Shown here in pieces: positions 34,684-45,734 of a stretch of 64,000 nucleotides of DNA. The stretch is taken from NCBI RefSeq assembly GCF_910592395.1, contig NC_088317.1:13578001-13642000 (forward strand), in the 5' to 3' direction. Under the pieces are notes generated by a model, which was not told the origin of the DNA, made no database searches, and was given only the letters and a program-made list of their open reading frames with translations. Both the position numbers and the translations under genes were made by a program. The stretch is from Lineus longissimus (Eukaryota > Nemertea > Pilidiophora > Heteronemertea > Lineidae). The first letter of the stretch is position 1; each line of letters starts with the position of its first letter.

Positions 34684-36540
34684 ATGGGGCAAGTGTTGAT
34701 ATCAAGTCGTCTGAGACCACAGACTAAACAGGGAGTTATTCATCATGTACCAGAAGAATCGCCTCCAGAGGAATCTTCATCAGCTCTTTCTGTGTCTGAT
34801 AGTCAAAATGGTCTGCCAGAGTTCTCTGGCCCAGACCAGGCTGACGATTGTTCTTTGAGTGTAGAGGATGTAGGCTCTGAGTATGGCGGCGAAATTCCTG
34901 ATGGTTTTGAAACACAACCTCCGGATGCATTGGCAGATGAGTGTGGACCAGAACAGGAGGAAAGGATGTACGGTGCGATGTCTTATTTTGATGCAGAGGG
35001 TTTTTATCGAGACTTTGGCCTGAATCGTGAAATATCCCAACCCGAGACCCCAAGTAACAGTGCATCAAATGAACAGGTGGATGGTGACGTGTGTCATGGG
35101 TTAAGTGTACCTGTGCTTAACAGCAGTCAGTCTCGGGGGCAGTTTAATAACAGTAGTAGCCCCCCTGAAATTTGTACTGATGTGCAGCAACATCTTCATG
35201 GTTACAACGCAGACAATGGTGTTAGCACTCTCTACAGAAGGTCAATTCAGGAGCCTTGTGGTCACGATAGTCCAAATGGACCTGGTTACAGTGCAGATGA
35301 TGGTGTTAGCTCCCTCTACAGAAGGTCAATTCAGGTGCCTTATGATGACAATAGTCCAAATGGACCTGGTTACAGTGCAGATGATGGTGTTGGCTCCCTC
35401 TACGGAAGGTCAATTCAGGTGCCTTATGATGACAATAGTCCAAATGGACCTGGTTACAGCGCAGATGATGGTGTTGGCTCCCTCTACGGAAGGTCAATTC
35501 AGGTGCCTTATGATGACAATAGTCCAAATGGGCCTGGTTACAGCACAGATGATGGTGTTAGCTCCCTCTACGGAAAGTCAATTCAGGTGCCTTATGATGA
35601 CAATAGTCCAAATGGGCCTGGTTGCAGCACAGATGCTGGTGTTAGCTCCCTCTACGGAAAGTCAATTCAGGTGCCTTATGATGACAATAGTCCAAACATG
35701 CCAAATGGACCTGGTTACAGCGCAGATGCTGGTGTTGGTTCCCTCTACGGAAGGTCAATTCAGGTGCCTTATGATAATGATAGTCCAAATGGACCTGGTT
35801 ACAGTGCAGATGATGGTGTTAGCTCCCTCTACAGAATGTCAATTCAGGTGCCTTATGATAACGATAGTCCAAACATGCCAAATGGACCTGGTTACAGCGC
35901 AGATGATGGTGTTAGCTCCCTCTACAGAAGGTCAATTCAGGTGCCTTATGATGACAATAGTCCAAATGGACCTGGTTACAGCGCAGATGGTGGTGTTAGC
36001 TCCCTCTACAGAAGGTCAATTCAGGTGCCTTATGATGACAATAGTCCAAACATGCCAAATGGACCTGGTTATAGCGCAGATGATGGTGTTGGCTCCCTCT
36101 ACGGAAGGTCAATTCAGGTGCCTTATGATAATGATAGTCCAAATGGACCTGGTTACAGCGCAGATGATGGTGTTAGCTCCCTCTACAGAAGGTCAATTCA
36201 GGTCCCTTATGATAACGATAGTCCAAATGGACCTGGTTACAGCACAGATGATGGTGTTAGCTCTCTCTACGGAAGGTCAATTCAGGTGCCTTATGATGAC
36301 AATAGTCCAAATGGACCTGGTTACAGCGCAGATGATGGTGTTGGCAGTCTCTACAGAATGTCAATGCAGGAGCCTTATGGTCATGATAATCCAAATCAAC
36401 CTTTTTACTCAAAATCTGCCCATCACGGAATGAAGGCTAATCCAGTTTCGCGGACAGATTCCGTGGTTGAACCACACTTGAGGCGAGCTGATGCGGTCTA
36501 TGTGATTGGTGCATGTTTACCACCTGAGAAATGCAAGTAA
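34684..36540 (+). CDS. Acidic Ser-rich protein with 13 tandem 28-residue repeats
   Basis: ATG at 34684 has an ideal context (ACACCATGG) right after a splice-acceptor-like TGTTGCAG. An earlier in-frame ATG at 34660 is a weaker choice. It encodes 618 aa. Residues 1-170 are acidic, Ser/Pro-rich and probably disordered. About 172-570 are tandem repeats of the type GPGYSADDGVSSLYRRSIQ plus VPYDDNSPN; some carry an extra MPN. The tail is about 50 residues ending PPEKCK. No known domain, signal peptide or membrane segment. The stop TAA overlaps a possible weak donor (CAA|GTAATG), so this may be an internal exon, but it does not join in phase to the exon at 37494. Length, codon-periodic repeat and initiation context support coding; function unknown. 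Confidence 0.6.
   Translation: MGQVLISSRLRPQTKQGVIHHVPEESPPEESSSALSVSDSQNGLPEFSGPDQADDCSLSVEDVGSEYGGEIPDGFETQPPDALADECGPEQEERMYGAMSYFDAEGFYRDFGLNREISQPETPSNSASNEQVDGDVCHGLSVPVLNSSQSRGQFNNSSSPPEICTDVQQHLHGYNADNGVSTLYRRSIQEPCGHDSPNGPGYSADDGVSSLYRRSIQVPYDDNSPNGPGYSADDGVGSLYGRSIQVPYDDNSPNGPGYSADDGVGSLYGRSIQVPYDDNSPNGPGYSTDDGVSSLYGKSIQVPYDDNSPNGPGCSTDAGVSSLYGKSIQVPYDDNSPNMPNGPGYSADAGVGSLYGRSIQVPYDNDSPNGPGYSADDGVSSLYRMSIQVPYDNDSPNMPNGPGYSADDGVSSLYRRSIQVPYDDNSPNGPGYSADGGVSSLYRRSIQVPYDDNSPNMPNGPGYSADDGVGSLYGRSIQVPYDNDSPNGPGYSADDGVSSLYRRSIQVPYDNDSPNGPGYSTDDGVSSLYGRSIQVPYDDNSPNGPGYSADDGVGSLYRMSMQEPYGHDNPNQPFYSKSAHHGMKANPVSRTDSVVEPHLRRADAVYVIGACLPPEKCK
35278..36393 (+). repeat. 84-bp coding minisatellite (13 units, some 93 bp)
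   Basis: Units begin GGACCTGGTTACAG and end AATAGTCCAAAT. Three carry an extra 9 bp (encoding MPN). Variant positions are shared between non-adjacent units (R/G and S/G in SLYRR/SLYGR, DDN/NDS), pointing to unequal exchange. As units are multiples of three, a second plus-strand frame (35105-36433) is open throughout as a by-product. Confidence 0.95.
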
Positions 36541-37493
36541 TGTTAGATGTGCTATTACTAGTATTAGTTTTTAGGACCCTCGTCTTAGCATCTCTCTTAG
36601 CATGTCAGATTTCCGATTTTTGGCGGAATCTCACTCAACGATAAATCTGATGGTATGGGATGACCTCTTTCTGAGCTTTCTGTGGATCTTTGAATATTCA
36701 AAATCAGCCCAAAAATGAGCATTTTAGTCACACTTTCGTGCAAGCGAGTGCTGGTCAAAGGGGAAGGTTTTCAGATTTTTTGCCCAACTGATTGGCATCC
36801 CTGCCTATTCAAGGAACTGGAATGGTCTGCATTTTTTACCGACAATGAAATTAGTGCATTGACTTTGGCTCTCTTTAAATAAAACTCTCTCCAAAAAAAC
36901 TGAAAAGACATATGTTGGTGATGGTTCATTCTGGATTTAGCCTGTCAACACGTGATTGGCAATGACACGATCAATCTTAATTTTGTCTGACACTGTGCCG
37001 CGAAGGATTTATAAGATTTGTTGTAAACACATCACCGGATTGTGAATAAGACTTAGCACTTGGATTGTTGATATCTTGCTACATTGTGTCTCTCGCTAGA
37101 GGTCAGTTGTGATGGCAGGTGAGCAGTGTCCATCAGTTAGTTATAATTCAAAACGGGTCTGTCCTATTTTCGCTTTTACCTAGGTACTCTTTTCCCGTTC
37201 AAGGCAAAATCAAAGAGTTATTGGCACGGGTCACAATATTTTTACAGATAAACGTGTTACGGTGCATTGTTTCTTAAGTGCGAAAGTTTAAAATCTGATC
37301 TTGGCCAAAGGTTACCAAATAGCTCCGTTCAAATGTCTAAATGTTCTTCCGTCAATCTCAGCTGATTGACGCTGTATTGCAAGTTTGATTGTGTTGTTTC
37401 TACTTGCACTTGCAGGAACTGCTCTATTATGACTTATATTTTTGAAAAATTCTAGACTTTCTTCAAAGTGATTGCGTATCTTGCGTGTTTCAG

Positions 37494-40400
37494 AACCTGT
37501 TGGTGGCCCTCCAGAGACGCCCGAAGCATTACAGGCCTCACAGAGCCCAACACCAAGCCAAGGTAAGCCGGAGGGATCGCCTGAAGCTGTCGTTTCATCA
37601 GCAGATAGCCCACCGCCATCCGTGGTGACCGTGCCCTCACCGATCTCCACCACATTACTGGAAAAGACAAAAGCGCAGAGTATATATGGCGGCAACTTAG
37701 GATTCCTAGGAGCCGGACACTCAGGGATTCGACCACGAGTCCGGGTCGGACCCGTCAAAGGCATTTTGCCGTCATATAGCCCCCAGCCTAAAGCAGCTAA
37801 TTATATATGTATGTTCTGATGAATAGAGTCCCTGCCATTTGAAATAGATTCTTCTTCAATTGCACCTATATTATTTACCCAGTGGTATTGGTGATCCCCG
37901 TGTGATTCCTTATGACCCTGGTTTCTGGATCCCATTCACACGAATACATTCAAACTGATGCAGCTAAAACATGTTAACCATTGTTCGTCCTGAACTTGTG
38001 TATTATCGGGGAAGCCAGCAATAGTTTGTAATGATAGTTTGGAGATAGTTCAGTGTCTAATGCTAATCAAACTAGACCAGAACCCCATTCACGTGTGAAG
38101 GAATGTGATGTGATATACAGTTAGCTGACCAATCTAGAACAGTAAAGCGCCATGTGTAACATTCAAATCATTTACTTACTGTTGTTTTATAAAAATACAA
38201 GCTCATAAGTGCAGTTGAAAAAGGAGCTATTCCTCTGGCAGAGATATAGAGACGCCATAACATGGTGTTTGCAAACGTTTAACCCTTTTTGATGACTAGG
38301 TGTGTGTCCTTTTTTCTTAGAACTCCTTTTGCTAGTCCAAATGCCAAGGTCATTAGGATGATGTCATTGTGATGGTCTTTTATCTCCTTGTGGTGTCACA
38401 GAATTTATATGCTGCCAGGACAAAATGTGAGACTGAAAAATCCTAACACAGAAAGGCAGTAATTTACTAGTACTAGTACTTGCTCATCGGTAACTTCTGC
38501 TAACGTTATTTTTTGATTTCTTGAAAAATTGGCACAAATTACTGTTTTCCAGTTGATAAAAGACAAAGGCATGATATCATCACTAAAGATTGGCACGAGT
38601 GATTGCCCATGTCTTCTCTTTCAGTGGTGTCCAGCAGTGTCTTAGGTTGATTCTTCAGTCTTTGACTATTGTCCTTTCCATATATGTCAGACCACTGTGA
38701 CCTTGGCCATGCAGATAATTCTGACCTGGGCCATCCAAACATCTATGACCTTGACAAACCTAACATCTCGTACATCTATGACCTTGGCTTCCCAACGTGT
38801 TTGACCTCTTCTGACCTTGATCATCCAAATGTCCCTGACCTCGCTGAAATGTTTTCTAACCTGTCTTGACCTCTCTGACCTTTAATAACTTGTCTGACCT
38901 GTGTAACCTTGGCTAAAACCTGCCGTCTCTGATCTCTTTACTTGGCCTTCCAACCAGCTCTGAGCTTAAAATATCCTTTGACCTTGCATCTTGACTTCGA
39001 CAACTGGATTGGTTCAGTCCTGAATGAACTACTTTCTCTTGACTTGCTGACACCTTTCCCTTCTCTCCACTTCCACAGTGGTCTGAGAGCGATTTCATCT
39101 TGGGACATTTTCAACTTGTTTTACAAGTCGACTGACTTTGTTTTATCAGATTTTTTACAGTTTCGAAGTCGAGGAGGACATCTGCGTAGGGAGGTAGACA
39201 ATGATATTTTTTCTGTGGCTGGGTATACTGATACAATAGAAACCACTTTTTTGTCATGGCCACACTTTTGTTTCACCAGAGAATGAATACGTGTCCAACA
39301 AGTCTTTTTTAGCAGTTTTTCCCTGAAGTGAGAAAATGAGAGTCATAGGCGTAGGCAAGAGGGGGTCCAGGGTGCAAATGGTCTCCCTTTTTGGGAAAAA
39401 TCTTTGAATTTTGCCAAGAGAAGCCCCAGGTGCTGAGTTATCTTTGAGATTAACCTCAAAATCCCTTAATTTTGGGAGAGAAAAAGTTAGCTCAGGTAAA
39501 ACGACCTTCCCTCTCAAAATTCTGACTCGGCCTATCCTATGAGAATTGCATTTTCAAAATATGTTTGATGAGTCACAATACAATGTACATGCTCCAGCAT
39601 CAAGGGACACAGCTGTGTGCAGTAAATGCTTGTGATTGAAAACTTAGAATGTGAAAAAAGTGTGGCCATCTGTGTAATATTATAGTAACCTTTAGCATTT
39701 TAGGTTTTGTCCATAGAACACACAGCCAAGGTTGATATCACAATAAGTGCCTGTTTTTCATAGCCGGGCCCTAAACCTTAGTTTAAGAAATAACTTGAAT
39801 TGCCACGGTCTTTACTGAAAACCTTTCAGTAGAAGTCAATCTGCTCAATCGGCATTTACAATCTGAGCATATCTGCCCTGAATCCATCTACACCAGTGTG
39901 GAGTGAGGCAAAGATACATATATATATATGCCTGGAGTCTCACGCCGACAGTGGGGATCGAACACGGTACCTTATGGAGCTGGTCGGAACCCCGAACCGC
40001 TACACCACTTGACTCCGACAGATAAGGCCAATGCGGGGGAGCTTGGCCAAAGACGAGTTTTGAATCGATGACAGAATCTGTAGATGGAGGCAAATAAAAA
40101 GCCACCTAGTTAACATTTTAAGGGAGTCCAAGTCGTCGAGCTATGATTAAAAAGTCAGGAGCCTGTCTTTATTTGTCATTTAGTGTTATTGGCTGTGTAG
40201 TCATGGACAACCCCTACCATACTGCTTCTCACTTTTACTGAATTTTCCATTCATCTCTCTGTTGACACCAAGTATGTTTGAAGCACTGGATGAGGATGTA
40301 AACCCATGACAAAGTTGTGTTTGCTACAAGTACAACATAATATAGGCATTTTGTTCAAGCGCCCTTCAACCTGCAATGAGCATCTACGCAGTATCTAATT

Positions 40401-43400
40401 GCAGTGTTCTCCACACCCTTTAATAAAGGGGCGGCTTGCCCCCACTTATCCCCGGCCCCAGGGGCCCCGTTTTCCACAACCCCTTAAAAATGGTAGCGGG
40501 CCCCTCTTAAAATTTTTTGTTAAAAATGACCTAATTTGTTTTAACCACCTTCAAATGCTATATAATGACCCCATACACCTTTAATGAAATAAGTCTGAAG
40601 TCCCTGAAATCTTCAAAATAGGACCTTAAGAATTTAAGAACAATTTAAGAACGTGTGCGCAAAAACAGAAAAAGCTGTTAGATTAACCCCACCTTAAAGG
40701 CCTACGCCGTTCGTTGAAAATTTTGAATTTGTAATTGAAGTTAAAAATGTCCAATTGCTAAAATACATACTGAATATAAATGTCAACATTGCCGTTGTGT
40801 AGACTGATATACAAATACTATGAATACCAAGTTTAAACAAATTTGTATTCACAATAACTGCACTACGGCATTGTGTATTAGTGGACTTCTATTTAACTGG
40901 ACCACAAGTAATTACAAACAGAGTACCCCTTTAAACTCAAAGGCTGTGGAGAACACTGAATTCGTGTTTAGGAATAATATATGAAAAGTAACTTCATCAT
41001 TAAAAAATTCTCAAAATTCATGTTTTGAAGCCATGGGTTTACACTTCTCATCACTCTAGGCTAAATAAATGAACTTTGTTCCCTGTACTGCTTTGCGTTG
41101 AAAGACTTGAGAGGGTTAAACCACAAATTAACTGTCCGGCATGAGATTCTGATAAGTTTATATAAAGAATTAGAAATAATGAGTAACTTTATTGTCAATA
41201 GGTGGCAGTAGTTAACGGTCCGATGCACAACAGATTTCCTGCCCATGTCAAACCCATGTCAATTTCATCCACAGAAGATCTTGTATTTTGTTGGACCGCT
41301 AACCAAATGCTCTACTGCCACCTTTTGGCGATATAGTCCCCCATTGTTGTAAATAATCATAAGACCATGTTGCAATTTCAAGTTGAGTCTTCTCCTCTTG
41401 CTCCTCCTCACCCGAGGCAGGGTAATTTTTTTATAAGGGCCTGTGTCTGCAAAACATCACTTTTCGATAAGGTTTCACTGTTGAACCCCTTGAGGAGCCT
41501 CATTGCCTAGTGGGTTCGATCCCAGGGAGAACCCAGGATTGTATTTCTGGATTAACAGGCATGGCTTTCAAGGAACTAAAATTCCTGGCTCTTTACAATT
41601 TGTACATTAACGTATGAAATACTCAAGGATCTGTCGGATGAGACTAAAAGCCGTGGTCCCTTGGTACCGAGTGTCTATGCCAGGGCAAGTAAAAGATCTC
41701 ACATAGGTGGACAGTAGCCTGTAGTGGATTCCATACCTCCGGCAAAAATCCAATATGGTTACGACGCCGGTAATAATATGATATCATTGAAATTTATGAG
41801 TAGGCTCTCATATGCTGCTTGCTTGCTGGTCAAATTAATTAGAAGACCAGAACTTTGTATTTTTCCATAAACATGAAAGTGTGATGCGTGCCGAACTTCA
41901 CCAAGTTTATGGGAGTGACTCCGCGCAAAATGCTGTTTTTGCAGACATCGTCTCTTGAAAAAGTCAAGATTTCCCCTCAAGATATTTGTGATTTTTAATA
42001 GGCATGTGACTGAGCCCCTCATCAAGGCATGCAGTTTTCCAAAGCCTTCAAATTAATGTGATGCATACCATACTGTGATGTGAGTCCAAGAATAGATCAA
42101 TCACTGTGTAAAATTATTTTTGAAACGTATAGCATGATGCAAAGCTTCAGTAGGTTTTCAAGTGGAGTATGGCATTGTGACATTTTCAAGATCCTACAAA
42201 GATTGAGGGTTGACTGTACATATAGGTACCACCATTTTGGCCATAAATTAATTTTTTTTAACAAATTGAATGCCAATTTCAAGGGTGGGGAGTCTAAGAT
42301 ATTGATTTGATGGGAAGGGGGGCATGGTCATGATGGTATGAGAGAGGTAAGTGAGATTTAGCTGGGACGTTAATCAGTTGAGGGATATTCTTCATGCTGG
42401 CACATGTTATTCTGTAGAGACTGCTTAAACTGAAAAAAATGTATATCACATTTTGTAGTCTAATTGGGAGTTTGATAAACATGAGGTGCGGAGGGGCAAT
42501 AGAAGACTCAGGTGGGTGATATCTGGTTGAGTTTAGGTTCGCTATGTTTTGAAATAGAATATCGCATAGTTTAGCATTACGTTTGGACTATTCTCTTGCA
42601 ATGAAATTGTTGTAATGCTTGCAAATGTAACTGAATGTCTCACATGTCCTCTTGTTGCCTTTCAGATGCCTACAGACCTTTAACTTATAGTCCAGGTGCC
42701 GGGTCAAATATGAGCCTGACTCCATCGCCCGGTGTCGATTACTCACCATATGAAAGCCGGGAAGCGGCGCCGGGTTATCAACAATACGTGCAGTCCGTGC
42801 CATATTACCAGTATGCGGCAGCCTACGCCCAGGCCCAGGCCCACGCGCAGGCCCAGGCCCAACAACAAGGAATGCCTGGTTACCTTCCCTATAGCCTGCC
42901 AGCGTCAGCTGCACTGGCATATCAAACAGCTGCGCTACAGCAGCAGCAACAACAACAACAACAGCAACAACTGCAACCAGCACCATCAGCGTACCAACTG
43001 CCACCTGGGTATCAGGCGCAGGCACAAGCACATGCGGCCAGAATGGCGTATGCGCCTCAGGTAAACGATTGCGTCTGAAAATATTAAAAGTGAGAAACAC
43101 GCAAGGTAGAATTGGGTAATAGTAACCCCGGTTTAATTGTTGCCCGCCCCTGCCTGTGATATCGATTGATATCTCCATGCATCAAACAATGCAGGGACTA
43201 CGAATAAACCGGGGCTACAATTACCCCATTCTACCTTCCAACGCATGTGAGTGAGAGTGCTCTCAGCACCTTTAGATACAACAGACAATCTGTGTCCCTC
43301 GTTCTGGTCACTTTTTAACAATTGACCATTTCTATTCTCCAAAACTGTGAGTTCGGAGGGTAAGAGGGATTTGGTGACAGCAAGATGTTTTCTGGACTTT

Positions 43401-44300
43401 TACGGTATGTGACTCGGAAGTGTACCACAGTTGATCATGCCTGTATTGCGAACTTCTGCAGTGGTGACAAATTACTACAGTAGAACCTCTCTTTTAAGGG
43501 AACCCTCGGGACTGATAAGTGCTGTCCTTAATAGGGAGGTGTCCTGATCGGAGAGGTCAAATAGAGTGGAAACACCCAATTTGGGACCAAAACTAGTGTC
43601 CTTAATAGAGAGGTGTCCGCTAAGGGAGGTTCCATTGTATATCCTATATTTGGTATATTCGCCCTTCTATCATGGCAGGAACTGGTGTAAATCGCGGAAC
43701 TGATATTTACCTGTGTGCAGTGTGAAAATCCACACGCAGCCGTTCAAGTCCTTGTCTCCTGGGCAACAATCCTGTAATACGCTGACCAAATGGCGCCATT
43801 TTGTATAGTCTTCGGAAGTTTCTGAGCATTTCTGCAAATAATGGAATAGTCATGAGGCGTGCCGTGTGCAAAACGGATCAAGTTGAGCACAGCGCAGGAA
43901 CTTTGTGAAAGGGGCAAAGCATTGAATGGTGTTTTTTTGTTTTCCGTTTTAAAAAGTGCATGCGGATAACTGTTGATAGTTAAAATCTGGTCCGTGATTC
44001 ACACCGGCTCAGTAGGGTACATATGTAGAAGGGCGTATTGACATGGAAACAATGAATTGAGCTAATCCTCAACTCGCCTGTCGTTTTATTCTTCTTTCTC
44101 TCTTTCTTTACACAGCAGGTTGCAGGTTTAAGTCCGTACGCAAGTTCTCAAGGGATTGGTGCAAGTTCACTTCCACAGTACATGTATGCCCCGATGATGG
44201 GTGCGGGTGCTAATCCGGCATTATATGGTAGTGTGGTCCCAGGCCAGGCAGCTGCTTCCATCTACAATCCCTATCAACCAATACAGCCTCAAGAGGATTG
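37494..44300 (+). CDS. Q/A/Y-rich low-complexity protein, three in-phase exons, partial
   Basis: Exons 37494-37808, 42666-43060 and 44119-44300 join in phase with good borders (TTTCAG acceptors; GTATGT, GTAAAC and GTAAGT donors). Exon 1 is Pro/Ser-rich, then has a conserved-looking block SIYGGNLGFLGAGHSG and RVGPVKGILPSYSP. Exon 2 starts AYRPLTYSPGAGSN, is rich in Tyr, Ala and Gln, has AQAQAHAQAQAQQQ and an 11-residue polyQ (about 42937-42969). Exon 3 continues LSPYASSQGIGASSLPQYMYAP and ends QPQEDW. TGG is followed by TAA at 44302-44304, overlapping a donor, so it is either the C-terminus or spliced on. Composition resembles the disordered tails of RNA-binding proteins, but no RRM or KH domain is seen. 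The 5' exons were not found. Confidence 0.6.
38690..38990. repeat. Degenerate array of TGACCT words
   Basis: About a dozen TGACCT words, several as TGACCTTGG or TGACCTTGA, spaced about 15-30 bp within an intron of the Q/A/Y-rich gene. The neighbouring words (CATCCAAACATC, CTATGACC) repeat too, so this is a decayed minisatellite of roughly 30 bp. Confidence 0.6.
39775..40016 (-). mobile_element. tRNA-derived SINE (V-SINE-like), copy 2
   Basis: Same head and core as 14040-14277: GGAGTCAAGTGGTGTAGCGG, B-box-like GTTCGATCCCC, then CACTGTCGGCGTGAGACTCC on the minus strand. Confidence 0.7.
40402..40958. mobile_element. hAT-like MITE, CAGTGTTCTCCAC family, copy 3
   Basis: Perfect 13-bp inverted ends, flanks AATTG (40397-40401) and AATTC (40959-40963). 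The first half matches the inverse of 49351-49668. The second half carries an R2 repeat fragment (40700-40890). Confidence 0.7.
41493..41750 (+). mobile_element. tRNA-derived SINE with second core type, degenerate
   Basis: The head GGAGCCTCATTGCCTAGTGG is fused directly to GTTCGATCCC, so the tRNA-like part has lost its middle. The body includes GGATGAGACTAAAAGCCGTG and CAAGTAAAAGATCTCAC, words that resemble the Nin-type SINE core. Truncation and domain naming are inferences. Confidence 0.5.
43103..43237. mobile_element. Short MITE with about 33-bp inverted ends
   Basis: Ends AAGGTAGAATTGGGTAAT and inverted AAGGTAGAATGGGGTAAT, continuing through CCCCGGTTTA. 135 bp, 43 bp downstream of exon 2 of the Q/A/Y-rich gene. 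Confidence 0.7.
43478..43637. mobile_element. pogo/Tigger-like MITE, copy 3
   Basis: TA-flanked, left end CAGTAGAACCTCTC, inverted right end CAATGGAACCTCCC. Opposite orientation to copies 1 and 2. Confidence 0.75.
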
Positions 44301-44304
44301 GTAA

Positions 44305-45440
44305 GTTGGGGACCAATGTTCGAAAGGCGCTGTAAAAATGATTCATCTCTATGAAAAAAGGCAGTCCGCCATGAAGTCCGCCAGGTTGTGTACAGTGCGC
44401 TCACTAATACTCCTTTCGAGTCTGACTGGACTTGGGATGTACAGATAGTGCTGCAGCTCGCCAACCACAGGCAACATGCTCATCACAAGACCAGACCACA
44501 ATGGTGAAGGACTGGTGGGGGGGGAACTGTAGGACACACTGACAATACATACATGTCATTGGCGATAGCTGTAGGAATAACATCATGGTCGTCGGCTTGT
44601 TTTTACTACAGCTGTATTAAAAGTGTTTGAGAATAGTTTTGAAGTTGCCGGTTTTAAACCTTTGAATCCGGTTCAAGTATGTTACCCTTCTGATCAGGTA
44701 TGACCGTTTTGTTTTTCAGAGGCAAGTTTCTGATGATGTTAGTAAAGAGCAAGATATGTCGGGATGCCGCACAATGCCCTAAAAACTCAACGTTGAAGAC
44801 TTGTTAGACAAATGAAGTGTTTTAATGATGTCTTTTTTATGAAATACCGAGAGCCAGAAGGGGCAGCGTGTTTTGGTGCGTGTGGTCGTGATGAGTTTTC
44901 TTCACCAGATTTACTTTTCGTTGGTGGTTTCGTCAAAATATTGGTTTCGCACTGAAAACGAGGTACAAATGCTTTATGAAAGCAACATTCATTCTGTCAT
45001 TGATTTACTCGATGTCTAGCTAACTGAAAGAGCTGCTGTAGAACGCCATCTAATCAATCAGTGGAGAAGTTGATTGACTCATTGTCATCAGTATATTAAT
45101 AAAAAAGCTGTTTACGTCGCGTACAAAACAAAAAACGGCACCTCCTGATCCAAGTTGGGCGAATAGGGTCGACTTTTACTCGGATTCTTGGTTTCTGTCT
45201 GGATCTCATATGATGCGTGATCATTTCTGTGCTGTTATTTGCTTTTGCCTCGAATATAAACAGTGCTATTATATATTGAGTCTTTTCGTCAAAGGAGTTT
45301 AAAATATTGAGTTTAGAGAGCTGTGCGTCAACTAGGAAATAATGTTTAGCTCTATAACCAGTTATTGGGCAATTGTAATGTAAGTAGGAGGAAACCTACG
45401 CTGTCGAAGATAGTTGCCCTCTCTATCACATGAGTATAGC
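44305..45440. other. Non-coding downstream of the Q/A/Y-rich exon 3
   Basis: No exon or repeat recognised. Could be 3' UTR or intron. Confidence 0.35.
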
Positions 45441-45512
45441 ACGGCCGACTGGGAATCGAACCCGGGACATCAGAGGTGACAGGCACAGATAATTCCACTG
45501 TGCCACTCCGAC
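45441..45512 (-). mobile_element. tRNA-like SINE head
   Basis: On the minus strand GTCGGAGTGGCACAGTGG begins a tRNA-like block with a perfect B box, GGTTCGATTCC. The anticodon arm does not fold cleanly and no CCA-adjacent acceptor pairing is evident, so it is a SINE head or tRNA pseudogene, not a tRNA gene. Confidence 0.55.
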
Positions 45513-45734
45513 AGTATCAAAGTAGGGCCAGTACCAGAGTAGAACACCTTTCTTCTTCACAACATTGGTTTTCATGATACTATTGTGCTCATCTGCTAAT
45601 AGAAGACCATCACAACTTTTAGGTGACTGACAAAAGAAAAAGATTGCTAGAGATGATGTTCTAAACTCTGTTTTGTCATGATCAAAGTACATTGTACAAT
45701 GAAATATATACACTATTGAGTCGGATATATGCAA

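Noticed and set aside
35105-36433. 442-codon ORF in the other plus frame
   Set aside because: Open only because the 84-bp repeat is a multiple of three; composition (QMMVLAPSTEGQF repeats) is a shadow of the main frame.
37312-37764. 150-codon minus-strand ORF opposite the Pro/Ser-rich exon
   Set aside because: Antisense shadow without a family signature.
34684-37808. Joining the repeat-protein ORF to the exon at 37494 as one gene
   Set aside because: The visible donor leaves two bases and the 37494 exon needs one, so the phases do not match.
42588-43178. 196-codon minus-strand ORF opposite the Q/A/Y-rich exon
   Set aside because: Antisense shadow; the plus frame has splice sites and phase agreement.
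45441-45512. tRNA gene
   Set aside because: Has a B box but no clean cloverleaf or acceptor pairing; better as a SINE head.
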